From Aphanothece sp. CMT-3BRIN-NPC111 (GTDB lineage: Bacteria > Cyanobacteriota > Cyanobacteriia > Cyanobacteriales > JAHHGU01): a stretch of DNA of 64,000 bases. Each line of letters starts with the position of its first letter. Position 1 is the stretch's first letter. The stretch lies in the NCBI GenBank assembly GCA_019359765.1, contig JAHHGU010000009.1, positions 1-64,000 of the forward strand. The letters are read 5' to 3'. Both the position numbers and the translations under genes were made by a program. Under the pieces are notes generated by a model that worked only from the letters and a program-made list of their open reading frames with translations, was not told where the DNA came from and made no database searches. Positions 17,701 through 26,156 of the stretch are shown here, in pieces.

Positions 17701-18054
17701 TTAGGCTGTAGCCTCTCTTTTTGCTTAAGCGATCGCGAACTTTTTTATCAGAAGATGGCATCCTCTTAAGAGCGCTCGCGCTTATTCCCCTCTGAGCAAT
17801 TGTCAAAAATCCGCTCTGACTACAACATTTCTACTGGTTCTTTTTCCACTGCCTCTCCTGTGATGTCAGCAGTATGCGCGTTAACCATAGCCTTAATGGA
17901 TTCAGGCAGATGCAGGCAACAATCGATCAACTTTCTCAAATTCTCATCTTTCGAGATTTAACTCGCTCAGAATTAGAGCCTTTACAACCCCACACCCAAG
18001 TACAGCACTACCGCCAAGGAGAGATTCTCATGCACGAGAGCGATCGCCTTCCAG
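17701..18054 (+). repeat. Segmental duplication, copy 1
   Basis: About 354 bp matching 18920-19273 with scattered substitutions. It carries an oxidase 3' remnant on the minus strand and the first ~48 codons of a Crp-family gene on the plus strand. Similarity stops abruptly at about 18054, where the Crp frame is lost shortly before an IS630 fossil. Confidence 0.88.
17820..17915 (-). pseudogene. 3'-end remnant of an alternative oxidase gene, copy 1
   Basis: Read on the minus strand, this piece encodes about 31 residues ending at a stop. It includes LPESIKAMVNA, TADITGEA and KEPVEML and aligns with the last 30 residues (LPESIKTAIDA, TADIVREA, KEPVEIS) of the intact oxidase at 33342-34082. The frame is kept but the rest of the gene is missing. 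The right edge coincides with the start of the truncated Crp-family gene. Confidence 0.8.
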
Positions 18055-18074
18055 ACAACAGTTACAGAATTTAG
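17910..18074 (+). pseudogene. Truncated Crp/Fnr-family regulator, N-terminal fragment
   Basis: The fragment starts MQATIDQLSQILIFRDLT and matches the first ~48 residues of the intact regulator at 19130, then runs into unrelated sequence (DNSYRI) and a stop. Only the beginning of the cyclic-nucleotide-binding-type domain remains; the rest and the helix-turn-helix are gone. It lies immediately before an IS630 remnant, which fits disruption linked to that insertion. Confidence 0.85.
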
Positions 18075-18095
18075 AAATTGTAAAAATTCCCGGAA

Positions 18096-18756
18096 AGTGA
18101 CAGAAGAGGGATACCTTTAGACAACAGATTTCTCGACTAGTAAAAGCAAAAAGAAAATTGGTTTTCCTCGAAAAAAAAGACCTACGGAAGACAGCGAACG
18201 GGATGAAGAAAAACGGCAGGCATTTGTAACGCAATTGTCCACAATACCCCCTGAGAAGATAGTTTACCTTTCCGGAATCAGGGATGGATAGTAGAGATCA
18301 ATATGATTATGGTTGGAATGATAAAGGGCAGCGCTTCCATGCCCTGAAACCAGGTCGGCGCGAGGGACGGGTAAACATGATTGCCGCCTGGTGTAACCAA
18401 AATCTGATAGCTCCCTTCACTATTGAGGGGGCGTGTAATCGAACAGTGGAAAGAAACCTGGCTGGAAAGTTGTTTACGTCCTACACTCACAATTGGACAG
18501 GTTGTGGTGATGGATAATGCCACGTTCCATAAAGGTGGGCGCATTCGAGAACTGATTGAGACTGCGGGCTGTCAACTATTGTATTTACCCCCCTATTCTC
18601 CAGACCTTAATAAAATTGAGAAATGTTGGTCTTGGTGAAAAAGTCGCATCCACAAAAAACTCTCTTCAGTTTGATTGTTTACGAGATGCCATTGAAGATG
18701 TCTTGCGTCAAGCATCTTAACCGCCTTGGCGGTTGCTATAACCCTCTTTTGTCACT
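18096..18756 (+). mobile_element. IS630-family insertion sequence, decayed
   Basis: The ends are a matching pair: AGTGACAGAAGAGGG at 18096-18110 and its inverted counterpart (AGTGACAAAAGAGGG on the minus strand) at 18742-18756. Between them lie pieces of a DDE transposase in shifting frames: EEKRQAFVTQLSTIPPEKIVYL, read in parts, then DYGWNDKGQRFHALKPGRRE, then GQVVVMDNATFHKGGRI and YLPPYSPDLNKIEKCWSW, then RDAIEDVLRQAS before the right end. Stop codons and frameshifts break the gene and the first catalytic region (normally DE after IVYL) is replaced by SGIRDG. At 661 bp it is shorter than an intact element and cannot move on its own. Confidence 0.88.
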
Positions 18757-18900
18757 CTGATGAGATAAAAATATAAGTCAAATGGTGAGAAGCTTCCCCA
18801 ATGGGCGGTTTAGCGATCGCTTTCCTGATAGAAACGTTGAAACGTAGCTTAGTTGGTAGAAGTCCCTCAGTATAATGATTTCAGATTTTCCTCTGCTGAA

Positions 18901-18915
18901 AGTGACAAAAGAGGG
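18901..18915 (+). repeat. Solo IS630-type terminal repeat
   Basis: A third copy of AGTGACAAAAGAGGG, in the same orientation as the left end of the IS630 remnant, lies 145 bp beyond its right end and directly before duplicated segment 2. It is probably the trace of a second, mostly deleted copy of the element. Confidence 0.75.
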
Positions 18916-18919
18916 ATAA

Positions 18920-19273
18920 TTAGACTGTAGCCTCTCTTGTTGCTAAAGCGCTCACGAACTTTTTTTATTAGAAGATGGCATATTCTTAAGAGCGATCGCG
19001 CTTATTCTCCTCTGAGCAATTGCCAACAATTAGATCTGACTACAACATTTCTACTGGCTCTTTGTCAACTGCCTCTCCTGTGATGTCAGCAGTATACGCG
19101 TTAACCATAGCCTTAATGGATTCAGGCAGATGCAGGCAACAATCGATGAACTTTCTCAAATTCTCATCTTTCGAGATCTAACTAGCTCAGAATTAGAGCC
19201 TTTACAACCCTACACCCAAGTGCAGCACTACCGCCAAGGAGAGATTCTCATGCATGAGAGCGATCGCCTCCCG
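18920..19273 (+). repeat. Segmental duplication, copy 2
   Basis: Counterpart of 17701-18054. It begins directly after the solo IS630 end. It contains the second oxidase remnant and the start of the intact Crp-family gene, so this copy probably represents the functional arrangement. Confidence 0.88.
19040..19135 (-). pseudogene. 3'-end remnant of an alternative oxidase gene, copy 2
   Basis: The minus strand reads HLPESIKAMVNAYTADITGE, then AVDKEPVEML and a stop, aligned with the C-terminus of the oxidase at 33342. The coding frame and stop are preserved but everything upstream is absent. The start codon of the Crp-family gene (19130) lies inside the remnant on the opposite strand, so the regulator's 5' region was formed at this break. 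Confidence 0.82.
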
Positions 19274-19831
19274 GCGAAGCTATATGCTCTCCTCAGTGGT
19301 GCTTTGCAAATAACCAAAACAGCAACAACGGGCAAGGAAACGATTCTGCGTACCTTACCACCTGGAGAAATTTTTGCAGCCCCAGCATTATTAGGTGATG
19401 GAATTGCCCCAGCAATGGTGACTGCTGGGTGTGATTCCATAATTCTCACGGTAGAGCGAGATGCTCTTATAGAAGCAATTAGGCAAACCCCAGAAATTGC
19501 CTTACGAATGCTGATGGTTTTTAATTCTCGGCTGCAACAACTCCATGAAACAGTGCATGGATTAATTTCTGAACGAGCGATTGTACGCTTGGCGAGGTTA
19601 ATTCAAGATTCTGCAACTCGATACGGTATTGATACCAGAGCAGAGGGCGAGTGTTTGAAGGCTAAGCTGCCCTATTATCAAATTGCTCGCAGCATCGGCA
19701 TTACCTATGAAGAGTGCGTGCGGCTGTTCAAAAGCCTGAAGTTGGTTGTGGCTTACAGTCGCGGTGGCAAGATTACAGTGCTGGATGCGGAAAAATTGAA
19801 TGCGATCGCCTCCGGCATCATAAATTCTTAA
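19130..19831 (+). CDS. Crp/Fnr-family transcriptional regulator
   Basis: DNA-binding regulator, 233 residues. An N-terminal cNMP-binding-type beta-barrel (about residues 15-125, with YRQGEILMHESD and LPPGEIFAAPALLGD) is followed by a dimer helix (about 130-155) and a C-terminal winged helix (QIARSIGITYEECVRLFKSL, then GGKITVLD). No cysteine cluster for an iron-sulfur centre is seen near the N-terminus, so it is not a classical oxygen-sensing Fnr. The start codon at 19130 lies in a relic of an oxidase gene. That link, and Crp-type palindromes in the nitric-oxide cluster at 33-37 kb, make it a candidate regulator of that cluster (inference). Confidence 0.88.
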   Translation: MQATIDELSQILIFRDLTSSELEPLQPYTQVQHYRQGEILMHESDRLPAKLYALLSGALQITKTATTGKETILRTLPPGEIFAAPALLGDGIAPAMVTAGCDSIILTVERDALIEAIRQTPEIALRMLMVFNSRLQQLHETVHGLISERAIVRLARLIQDSATRYGIDTRAEGECLKAKLPYYQIARSIGITYEECVRLFKSLKLVVAYSRGGKITVLDAEKLNAIASGIINS

Positions 19832-20170
19832 CCTTAGCTCACAAAAGGTTAGATGTCCTTCTCAGCACGAGCAGAGATATTTAGCTAACCAGACTCGCCT
19901 ATATGCTAGACAGCATAGGGCTTCAGACCATTCAGCACCATATGAGTGTCCCAGCGATAACCACGTACTTGATGTGAAACTTCGTCAGGAGCACGCTCAG
20001 ATATATTTCTTAAGGATTACTTAAGGGATATTCCCCTTGACAGAGGCAGTAACGCCGTTTAGCATATATCTAACTGAAAAATCCAAGTATTTCTACGTAC
20101 ATGTTTTCCGAAACAGGCTTAATGAATTTTGGAAAACACTCAACAACAAATTTAGGAAGGAGGAAATCTC
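19832..20170. other. Intergenic region before the small secreted protein
   Basis: 339 bp without a gene. AACCTT and AAGGTT (about 19831-19851) could pair as a weak terminator for the regulator gene. A strong ribosome site, AAGGAGGA, at about 20156-20163 serves the next gene. I saw no RNA gene or other structure. Confidence 0.4.
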
Positions 20171-20536
20171 ATGAATCTCTCTACAAAACTCATGGTAGTT
20201 GGGTTAGCTGTTGCTGCGAGCGCCTTAAGTTTTGCTTCAGTAGCTTCTGCTCAAGCAGTATCTGCTGGTCTAGTACTTAAACTTGAAGGTCTTTCATCAG
20301 AAACTACTGAGACAGGCAGCACCACAGGTCTTGAAAGCTTAGAACTTTCTGCGGCAATAGCAACTGGCGAAAACACTATAGCCAATCTACAAGTCACACA
20401 TAATGGACCAGACATTGATACCTACAAAGCTTTTGCAGCTGCAACCAACGGAAGCGATTTTAACAATAATTTGACGGTTTCTAATACCTCAACCACCGCC
20501 ATAACAGATTCTGTTGTTACCCTTGGTACGCCGTAA
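20171..20536 (+). CDS. Small secreted hypothetical protein
   Basis: Unrecognised 121-residue protein with a textbook signal peptide (MNLSTKL then a hydrophobic core, cleavage after ASA or ASAQA near residue 28-30). The mature part is rich in Thr, Ser, Ala and Gly, with no cysteine, and looks like an extended or beta-structured secreted protein. An AAGGAGGA ribosome site just upstream and a strong terminator downstream suggest a separate, well-translated transcript. A large outer-membrane-like protein follows 400 bp on, with no further evidence of a link. Confidence 0.75.
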   Translation: MNLSTKLMVVGLAVAASALSFASVASAQAVSAGLVLKLEGLSSETTETGSTTGLESLELSAAIATGENTIANLQVTHNGPDIDTYKAFAAATNGSDFNNNLTVSNTSTTAITDSVVTLGTP

Positions 20537-20934
20537 TAACTCTATTCCATTTTTCCATGAACATATATCGCGACAACAGCTGAAGTCGCAAATATATAGT
20601 AAAAAAAGCTCCCCCTCTGGAGGCTCAGTGGGGGAAATTTTTGTATAAACTCACTCGCCTTCAAAGGCGATGTCGCCACAATAAAAACTACAATAGACCA
20701 CCCGAATACTGGGTCAAATATCTCCTTCTCTTATCCGATGATACTAAAGCCGCATTTATGTAACGCCTATTACTAGCACGGATGCCTGTAGTTTGTGTCT
20801 GCCACTTTGGATAACGCTGGAACATTGACAATGAAGGTAACCTATCACAGCACAATATTACTAATATACTAAGTCTACCTTGATATTATCAATTACCCTA
20901 AAGCAGCCCTGTACTAGGTTAGCTGTTATATTTT
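20537..20934. other. Intergenic region with terminator
   Basis: 398 bp. It contains the terminator at 20610-20643. The rest shows only AT-rich sequence leading to the large outer-membrane-like gene, without a clear ribosome site. Confidence 0.5.
20610..20643 (+). terminator. Rho-independent terminator after the small secreted protein gene
   Basis: Stem TCCCCC (20610-20615) pairs with GGGGGA (20630-20635) around a 14-nt loop and is followed by a T-run. It lies about 75 nt after the stop codon at 20536. Confidence 0.75.
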
Positions 20935-23568
20935 ATGAATATGAAAAATACTGCTACAACAAAAAAAACAAATAAAATTTTATTTTGTAATTACACTATT
21001 TACTTAATTTTGGGAAGACGTTTAATTGTGCTTTCCAGCGCTTTTATTATAATCTTTTTCCGCCTTCTTCCAGCGAAAGCTGTTTTGACTAACTCAGAAG
21101 CAGCCTCTAATGAGGCTTCGTCAAAAGAGTTACAACAACCCAGGGAACTCCCCGTATCTATTCAGAATTTAACAGAAAATATATCTCCAATTTTCCAGCA
21201 ATCCAATCTGAGGGAAAATCCCTCAATAGTGTCAGAATTGCAGGTGACATCAAAGGAATCTAACTTGCCCTTATCCTTCCAATTTAATTGGGTAGAGAAT
21301 TCTCAGATGGCATCAGAGTTAGAGGAGACATCAAGAAAATCTAACTTGCCATTCTCCCTCCAATTTAATCAAGCCGAAAATTTTCGGCTAGCGTCAGAAG
21401 TAGAGGCGGTATCAAATAAATCTAACTTGCCATCCTCAGCTAATACAGAGCAACCTCAATTGACAAATCAATTGAATTATTTGCCTAGATCTAATCTGAA
21501 ACCAGCTGATAATGATAAACGGCTATCCGAAGTCGAGCCTAGCCCGTCTATAGAAAAATTAAATGAAGATCGAAATTATATTATTTCTCCACGCATTGTT
21601 GATAACAATAAAATTAATCCGATTACAACCGTTTTACCTCTTAATGGAGTACAAATTACCCACTTAACTGAATTTGAAACTCTTACAGGATATGAGTTTG
21701 GCAATAACAGGAGCGATAATCTTCTCTTCAATGGTATTGCTAAACTTAACAGCCAAATTCAGGAAAGCTTAACAAGAAATAATATTTTGAGGGTAGAGCA
21801 GAGAGGAGATTACTTACAGTTACAAACAGTTAGGCAATCCAGAGATATTTTGGTCAATCGAGTAGAGCCTCGGACTTTAGTAGGTCTAGAACTCCAGTTT
21901 AGCTTAACAGCTTCTTGTTTATTTATTGGGGGAAATCCTAACGAGCAGTGTACCTACACTCCCGGATTAGAAACAGATAGGAATAGCATCGATCCTAACG
22001 CTTTAGTGCCAACTAACTTTATCCTAACTTCTCAGATAGGTGATGTTGTCACGCCCGAATCTCTTGCAGCTATTAGTTTGCCTGGTTTTCAAAGAGGTGC
22101 TAATGGCCAACAAATTGGTCTAGACTTCTATCTTCCTAATGTTGGCTCATTTGCAGGCAATACTCAATCAAATACAACCGAAATTACCAGAAGAGAAGAA
22201 ATTGAGAACACCCCAGCAACGTTTTTTTCTCAAGTTAGGCAAGTTATCAAAGCTAATGATGAAGAAGCCGTAATTGGACGTACTGTTCGGGGCTTAGGTT
22301 TTGTATTAGATGACAAAAATACACTTATTAACTCGGGTTTGCAACTAGGTGCTGAGTTTCTTCCTGATTTAATTCCAAATCTTAAAGGCTCAAACAATGC
22401 CGTTAACAGAAATATTAATAGAAATTTGTTTTTTGCTGCCAACAATACACGACTACCTGTAAATAGTTTTATTATTTACCATGCTGGTCTTGGACGAGCA
22501 TCAAGCCCCAAAACGTCTGTAACAAATATAAGCGAAATTCCATCTGCTACTTTTAATAGTGTTTGGTTTGGGATTTCTCCAGTTACAGAAAGAACTTTTT
22601 CTGCTCGCCAAAGTTTCCAATTAACTGGTGCCGAAAGGCTAATCGCCTCAGGAGGTGCAGAAGGAGGAGCGAATTCTAACCTAGATTTAGATTTTATTAT
22701 TATAAATGGTGGCGATATTTTTTCTAATGGAAATTTAGTAAACTTTTATCCTCAGCTTTATGCCTCAGTTTTTAATCGAGATATTAATTTAATTACTAGC
22801 AGCCGACTAACCGAGAAAACAAGTTATTATCCCCATATTAGTTTTACGGGAGATATTACAAGTGGTAGTGATGTATTTCGTTATTATACAGGCTCTATTT
22901 TTTCTGATAAAATTAAAGCTTATCTGGGCTTAGATTATGCAAAAACAACGTTAGACGGATGGAGATATAAGGTAGGAGCTATCGGCTATGTTAATCCAGA
23001 TCGTGATTACTATAGTCAGCTATTTGGGAATGCTTCTAAAAGAATTGCTTTGGGTCGCAATTCCAATATTGTTTTTTCAACTGCCTTCGATTACGAGCTG
23101 GATAGAGAAACTCGCATCGGTGAGCAAACGCTTATCTCTGCTGGTAGTTTTGTAAGAGTAGGGGCAGCGGTAAATTTTGGCTCTACTTCGTTTGAATTAG
23201 TAAATTATATTGGCGATATATTACCCAACTCCATTGACAATACTTTATTATTAAACCTGGGAATTACACCTATCAAAAATTTGCGCTTATCAGCTTATTT
23301 CGCTCCAATTAATGAAAATGAGAGCCGAACGCGCTATGGTGCCAGCGCCCAGCTACGCTTGGGGAATGCCTATAATAGCCCTACTTTGAGCTTAAACTAT
23401 ACTAACTATGAGTATGACTATGGTAGCGATCCCTTTGGGCGAGAATTACAGACAACTGAGGATGTTTTTAGAATTCTGTTTAGGTTTGGAGAGCCAGCAC
23501 AACCTTTTAGCGCTCAACCCACTCAAAGGGTAAGAGACACAGTAGAAGGTACTCCCACTGTCCCGTAG
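20935..23568 (+). CDS. Large outer-membrane-like protein with N-terminal tandem repeats
   Basis: 877-residue protein of unknown function. An N-terminal hydrophobic segment (about 28-50, ending LPAKA) looks like a signal peptide. Residues about 75-170 hold three to four tandem units of roughly 26 residues around ESNLPLSFQFNWVENSQMA (also visible in DNA, about 21200-21435). A middle domain with CLFIGG and NEQCTY follows. The last ~350 residues alternate short polar and aromatic strands typical of a beta-barrel, ending in a FRILFRFGEP stretch. Codon use is markedly AT-rich and I see no GCGATCGC across the gene, unlike its neighbours, which hints at transfer or a different mutational history. Confidence 0.8.
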   Translation: MNMKNTATTKKTNKILFCNYTIYLILGRRLIVLSSAFIIIFFRLLPAKAVLTNSEAASNEASSKELQQPRELPVSIQNLTENISPIFQQSNLRENPSIVSELQVTSKESNLPLSFQFNWVENSQMASELEETSRKSNLPFSLQFNQAENFRLASEVEAVSNKSNLPSSANTEQPQLTNQLNYLPRSNLKPADNDKRLSEVEPSPSIEKLNEDRNYIISPRIVDNNKINPITTVLPLNGVQITHLTEFETLTGYEFGNNRSDNLLFNGIAKLNSQIQESLTRNNILRVEQRGDYLQLQTVRQSRDILVNRVEPRTLVGLELQFSLTASCLFIGGNPNEQCTYTPGLETDRNSIDPNALVPTNFILTSQIGDVVTPESLAAISLPGFQRGANGQQIGLDFYLPNVGSFAGNTQSNTTEITRREEIENTPATFFSQVRQVIKANDEEAVIGRTVRGLGFVLDDKNTLINSGLQLGAEFLPDLIPNLKGSNNAVNRNINRNLFFAANNTRLPVNSFIIYHAGLGRASSPKTSVTNISEIPSATFNSVWFGISPVTERTFSARQSFQLTGAERLIASGGAEGGANSNLDLDFIIINGGDIFSNGNLVNFYPQLYASVFNRDINLITSSRLTEKTSYYPHISFTGDITSGSDVFRYYTGSIFSDKIKAYLGLDYAKTTLDGWRYKVGAIGYVNPDRDYYSQLFGNASKRIALGRNSNIVFSTAFDYELDRETRIGEQTLISAGSFVRVGAAVNFGSTSFELVNYIGDILPNSIDNTLLLNLGITPIKNLRLSAYFAPINENESRTRYGASAQLRLGNAYNSPTLSLNYTNYEYDYGSDPFGRELQTTEDVFRILFRFGEPAQPFSAQPTQRVRDTVEGTPTVP

Positions 23569-23698
23569 CTAGAACGCTGATCAGAGGCAGTGCCTACCAA
23601 TTTCTAAGAGTTTGTATCGACGCGCGATCGCTCCTTACCTACTCAAAAGCTGCTGCCGGGGTAAGCCCATTTCCTTCCTTCCTAGCTAACAATTGCTT

Positions 23699-24475
23699 CT
23701 AGGAGTTAGCAACATTCCCGATACCACTCACATTTGCTTGAGCAACAGAGTTTCTTTTTGCCTCATAAAATCGGCAGGCAACAGTTCCTAGCGAGTAAAG
23801 CAAAGCGGCATTATTGGACGCTCCCGCCACAGCACCGATTACAGGCAAAAGTTCTACAAAGCCCAGACCCACCTTTAGTACTCCAGAACCTCCCACAGAC
23901 AAGCCAAAAATTGCCAGAAGTTCGCCTCGTCGAGTGGGGTCTTTTAGGGAAAATCCGTATGCAGCAGCAATGCGATAGATCATCTCTGCTTGCAATGCTG
24001 TAACCGCAGCTAAATCGACTGCAAACAAAGTTAACGCCAAAGGAGGCACAAAGTTAGTAAGTAATCCAATTCCCCCTGCTTTTACGGAGGTGTCAACAAT
24101 AATTCGGTGGGCAAGTTGCTCCGGCGTTTCTAGGGGGTATTGCTGGCGCAGCTTTTCTACCTCATCCTGAGCCTTCTCCACATCAACCTGACCGAGGGCA
24201 GTCATTAGCACGTTAATGCCTGGAACTTTAACGGCATATTTGACCATGGGATTTTCAGCTATGGGGGTAACAAATTTCCCCATATTTTCTGTCCCCTCCT
24301 CCACAAATCGCATCGTCGCTGCTCCAACAGTTTCTCCTACGGCGGTAGTAGTGCTGGTAATGTTGTTAGTAGCAGACTGGAATGCCTCAGAAGCCAACTT
24401 AGCAAATTGAACTGCTGTCCCTATCGCTTCACTGACTTGGTCGCTACCTGAACTTTCTGTATTTGGCGCTGCCAT
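23699..24475 (-). CDS. EcsC-like family protein
   Basis: 258 residues. The central part has the features of EcsC-domain proteins: GGIGLLTNFVPPLALTLFAVD (read in parts), then MIYRIAAAYGFSL followed by DPTRRGELLAIFGLSVGG. Residues about 25-60 are Ala/Thr/Ser-rich. Hydrophobic stretches around 135-155 and 185-235 suggest membrane association. The role is unknown; B. subtilis EcsC affects an ABC transporter, which cannot be carried over. It stands alone, converging with the large gene to its left. Confidence 0.6.
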   Translation of the reverse strand: MAAPNTESSGSDQVSEAIGTAVQFAKLASEAFQSATNNITSTTTAVGETVGAATMRFVEEGTENMGKFVTPIAENPMVKYAVKVPGINVLMTALGQVDVEKAQDEVEKLRQQYPLETPEQLAHRIIVDTSVKAGGIGLLTNFVPPLALTLFAVDLAAVTALQAEMIYRIAAAYGFSLKDPTRRGELLAIFGLSVGGSGVLKVGLGFVELLPVIGAVAGASNNAALLYSLGTVACRFYEAKRNSVAQANVSGIGNVANS

Positions 24476-24622
24476 AGACGTTGGTTAAGTTTAATACTTT
24501 GTGCTGAACTTACATTCACTCTATAAACAGCAAAGACTCAAAATCCTCTATCCACTGGTAGTAATTCGACCATAAGCTGTTGTGATGGGCAATGCATACT
24601 TTATTCACCTGTGTGTACCTTG

Positions 24623-25573
24623 ATGAGTGACAAGATCAAGCCAGATTGGGCGGGCGATGACCTGCTCTCCCGATTCGTCAATGTCCTGATCCAGACCAAG
24701 CCCATTTATGCCGTGATGAAACAGCAAGCGAGGCAGGTACTCGTGAAAACGGCTGAGAAAAATGGCATTCCCTGGCGCAAGAACTACGAAGAACTGGAAG
24801 TGTCAGGGGCTAAAGAGCGTCTGGAGTCGATTACAAATCCAAGTATCACCTACCCCGATTACTACCAGGTACCCTTCCATGCCTACGAAAAAGGCAACCT
24901 GTGCTGGCCTGCGGCCTTTGAAGCCGAGTCAGCCACCTATGCTATGGCTTTAAGGGTATGGCCCCAAGAATCTCTCTCCTGGCAAGAGGCTCAAGCGCGA
25001 TTGCGGGGGAGCTTCCACCAAGTCCTGGCAACACATGGCCCCAAGCTTGTGCGGGACATTCTAGACATTGGTTGCTCAGTAGGTATTTCCACATTAACGC
25101 TACATCGCTACTACCAAAGCAGCCAAGGCACCCCAGTTCGCACTGTAGGTCTGGATCTGTCCCCCTATATGCTGGCGGTAGCCCAAACCCAAGATGTAAA
25201 TGGCGAAATTGCCCAATGGCTCCACGCTAAGGGAGAGGAGACAGGGTTAGGCGATCGCTCTTTTGACTTAGTGACGCTCCAATTCTTGATCCATGAACTG
25301 CCGCGCCAAGCTACTCAAGCAATTTTTCAGGAAGCTTTAAGGCTGTTGCGCCCCGGTGGGTATTTAGCCATTGTGGACAACAACCCGAAATCTCCAGTAA
25401 TTCAAAACCTCCCACCTGTGCTATTTACCCTGATGAAAAGCACAGAACCCTGGGCTGATGACTTTTACACGTTGGACGTGGAAGCGACGATGCAAGCGGT
25501 AGGATTTGAAAATGTGGTCACAGTAGCTAGCGATCCGCGTCATCGCACGATTATTGGTCGTAAGCCTGAATAG
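24623..25573 (+). CDS. Class I SAM-dependent methyltransferase
   Basis: 316 residues from the ATG at 24623 (an ATG four codons earlier is also possible). An N-terminal region of about 150 residues without a recognised motif precedes a Rossmann methyltransferase fold: motif I DIGCSVGIST, acidic residue in GLDLSPYML, FDLVTLQFLIHEL and LLRPGGYLAIVDNNP. Such layouts are used by small-molecule methyltransferases; the substrate is unknown. It diverges from the EcsC-like gene and converges with the GNAT gene. Confidence 0.85.
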   Translation: MSDKIKPDWAGDDLLSRFVNVLIQTKPIYAVMKQQARQVLVKTAEKNGIPWRKNYEELEVSGAKERLESITNPSITYPDYYQVPFHAYEKGNLCWPAAFEAESATYAMALRVWPQESLSWQEAQARLRGSFHQVLATHGPKLVRDILDIGCSVGISTLTLHRYYQSSQGTPVRTVGLDLSPYMLAVAQTQDVNGEIAQWLHAKGEETGLGDRSFDLVTLQFLIHELPRQATQAIFQEALRLLRPGGYLAIVDNNPKSPVIQNLPPVLFTLMKSTEPWADDFYTLDVEATMQAVGFENVVTVASDPRHRTIIGRKPE

Positions 25574-25601
25574 GGATTAAATGCGATCGCTCTTTGTGTG
25601 C

Positions 25602-26156
25602 TTAAGCCCGATAGATGCGATCGCTTTTCCACTCAGCAACCGTGAGACGGTAAAAAACATGGGGTAGTCCTACATGGATAATGTCCCGCTCATAGCGAAA
25701 TCCCACTTTCTCCATGACTCGCTGGGAGGCTCGGTTGGTTGTGAGAGTAAAGCACACTAAGTTAGATAAGCCAAGTTTCTCAAAACCTATGGTCAAAATT
25801 GCCTCAGCCATCTCTGTAGCTAACCCTTTGCCCCAGTATTCCGATATCACTGCATAAAGTAATTCCACCTCATCATTACCGCCGACATGGGAGTGCTTCA
25901 GTCCAGCGCGAGCGACAAATTGCTTGTCTAATTTGTCTCGAAATATCCATACCCCAAAACCGTAGCGGTTCCAATGATCTAAAAATTGCTGAAGACGCTG
26001 CTGCACCTCCTCTTCGGGAAGGATCTTGCCATCAGCTGAGAGGGTTGCCATCACAGAAGGATCTTGATACAGACGGCAAAATTCACCGAAATCTTCAGCG
26101 CGCAGGCGTGAGCCAATCAAACGGTGAGTATGAACAGTTTCTATCAGCTGTGCCAT
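25602..26156 (-). CDS. GNAT family N-acetyltransferase (RimJ/RimL type)
   Basis: 184 residues of the Acetyltransf_3 type. The acetyl-CoA loop is visible in YWGKGLATEM, followed by the helix EAILTIGFEKLG and the late strand with NRASQRVMEKVGFRYE, which is typical of enzymes acetylating protein N-termini or small amines. Its ATG overlaps the stop of the upstream SDR gene by one base (TAATG), so the two are translationally coupled. The substrate is unknown. Confidence 0.9.
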   Translation of the reverse strand: MAQLIETVHTHRLIGSRLRAEDFGEFCRLYQDPSVMATLSADGKILPEEEVQQRLQQFLDHWNRYGFGVWIFRDKLDKQFVARAGLKHSHVGGNDEVELLYAVISEYWGKGLATEMAEAILTIGFEKLGLSNLVCFTLTTNRASQRVMEKVGFRYERDIIHVGLPHVFYRLTVAEWKSDRIYRA

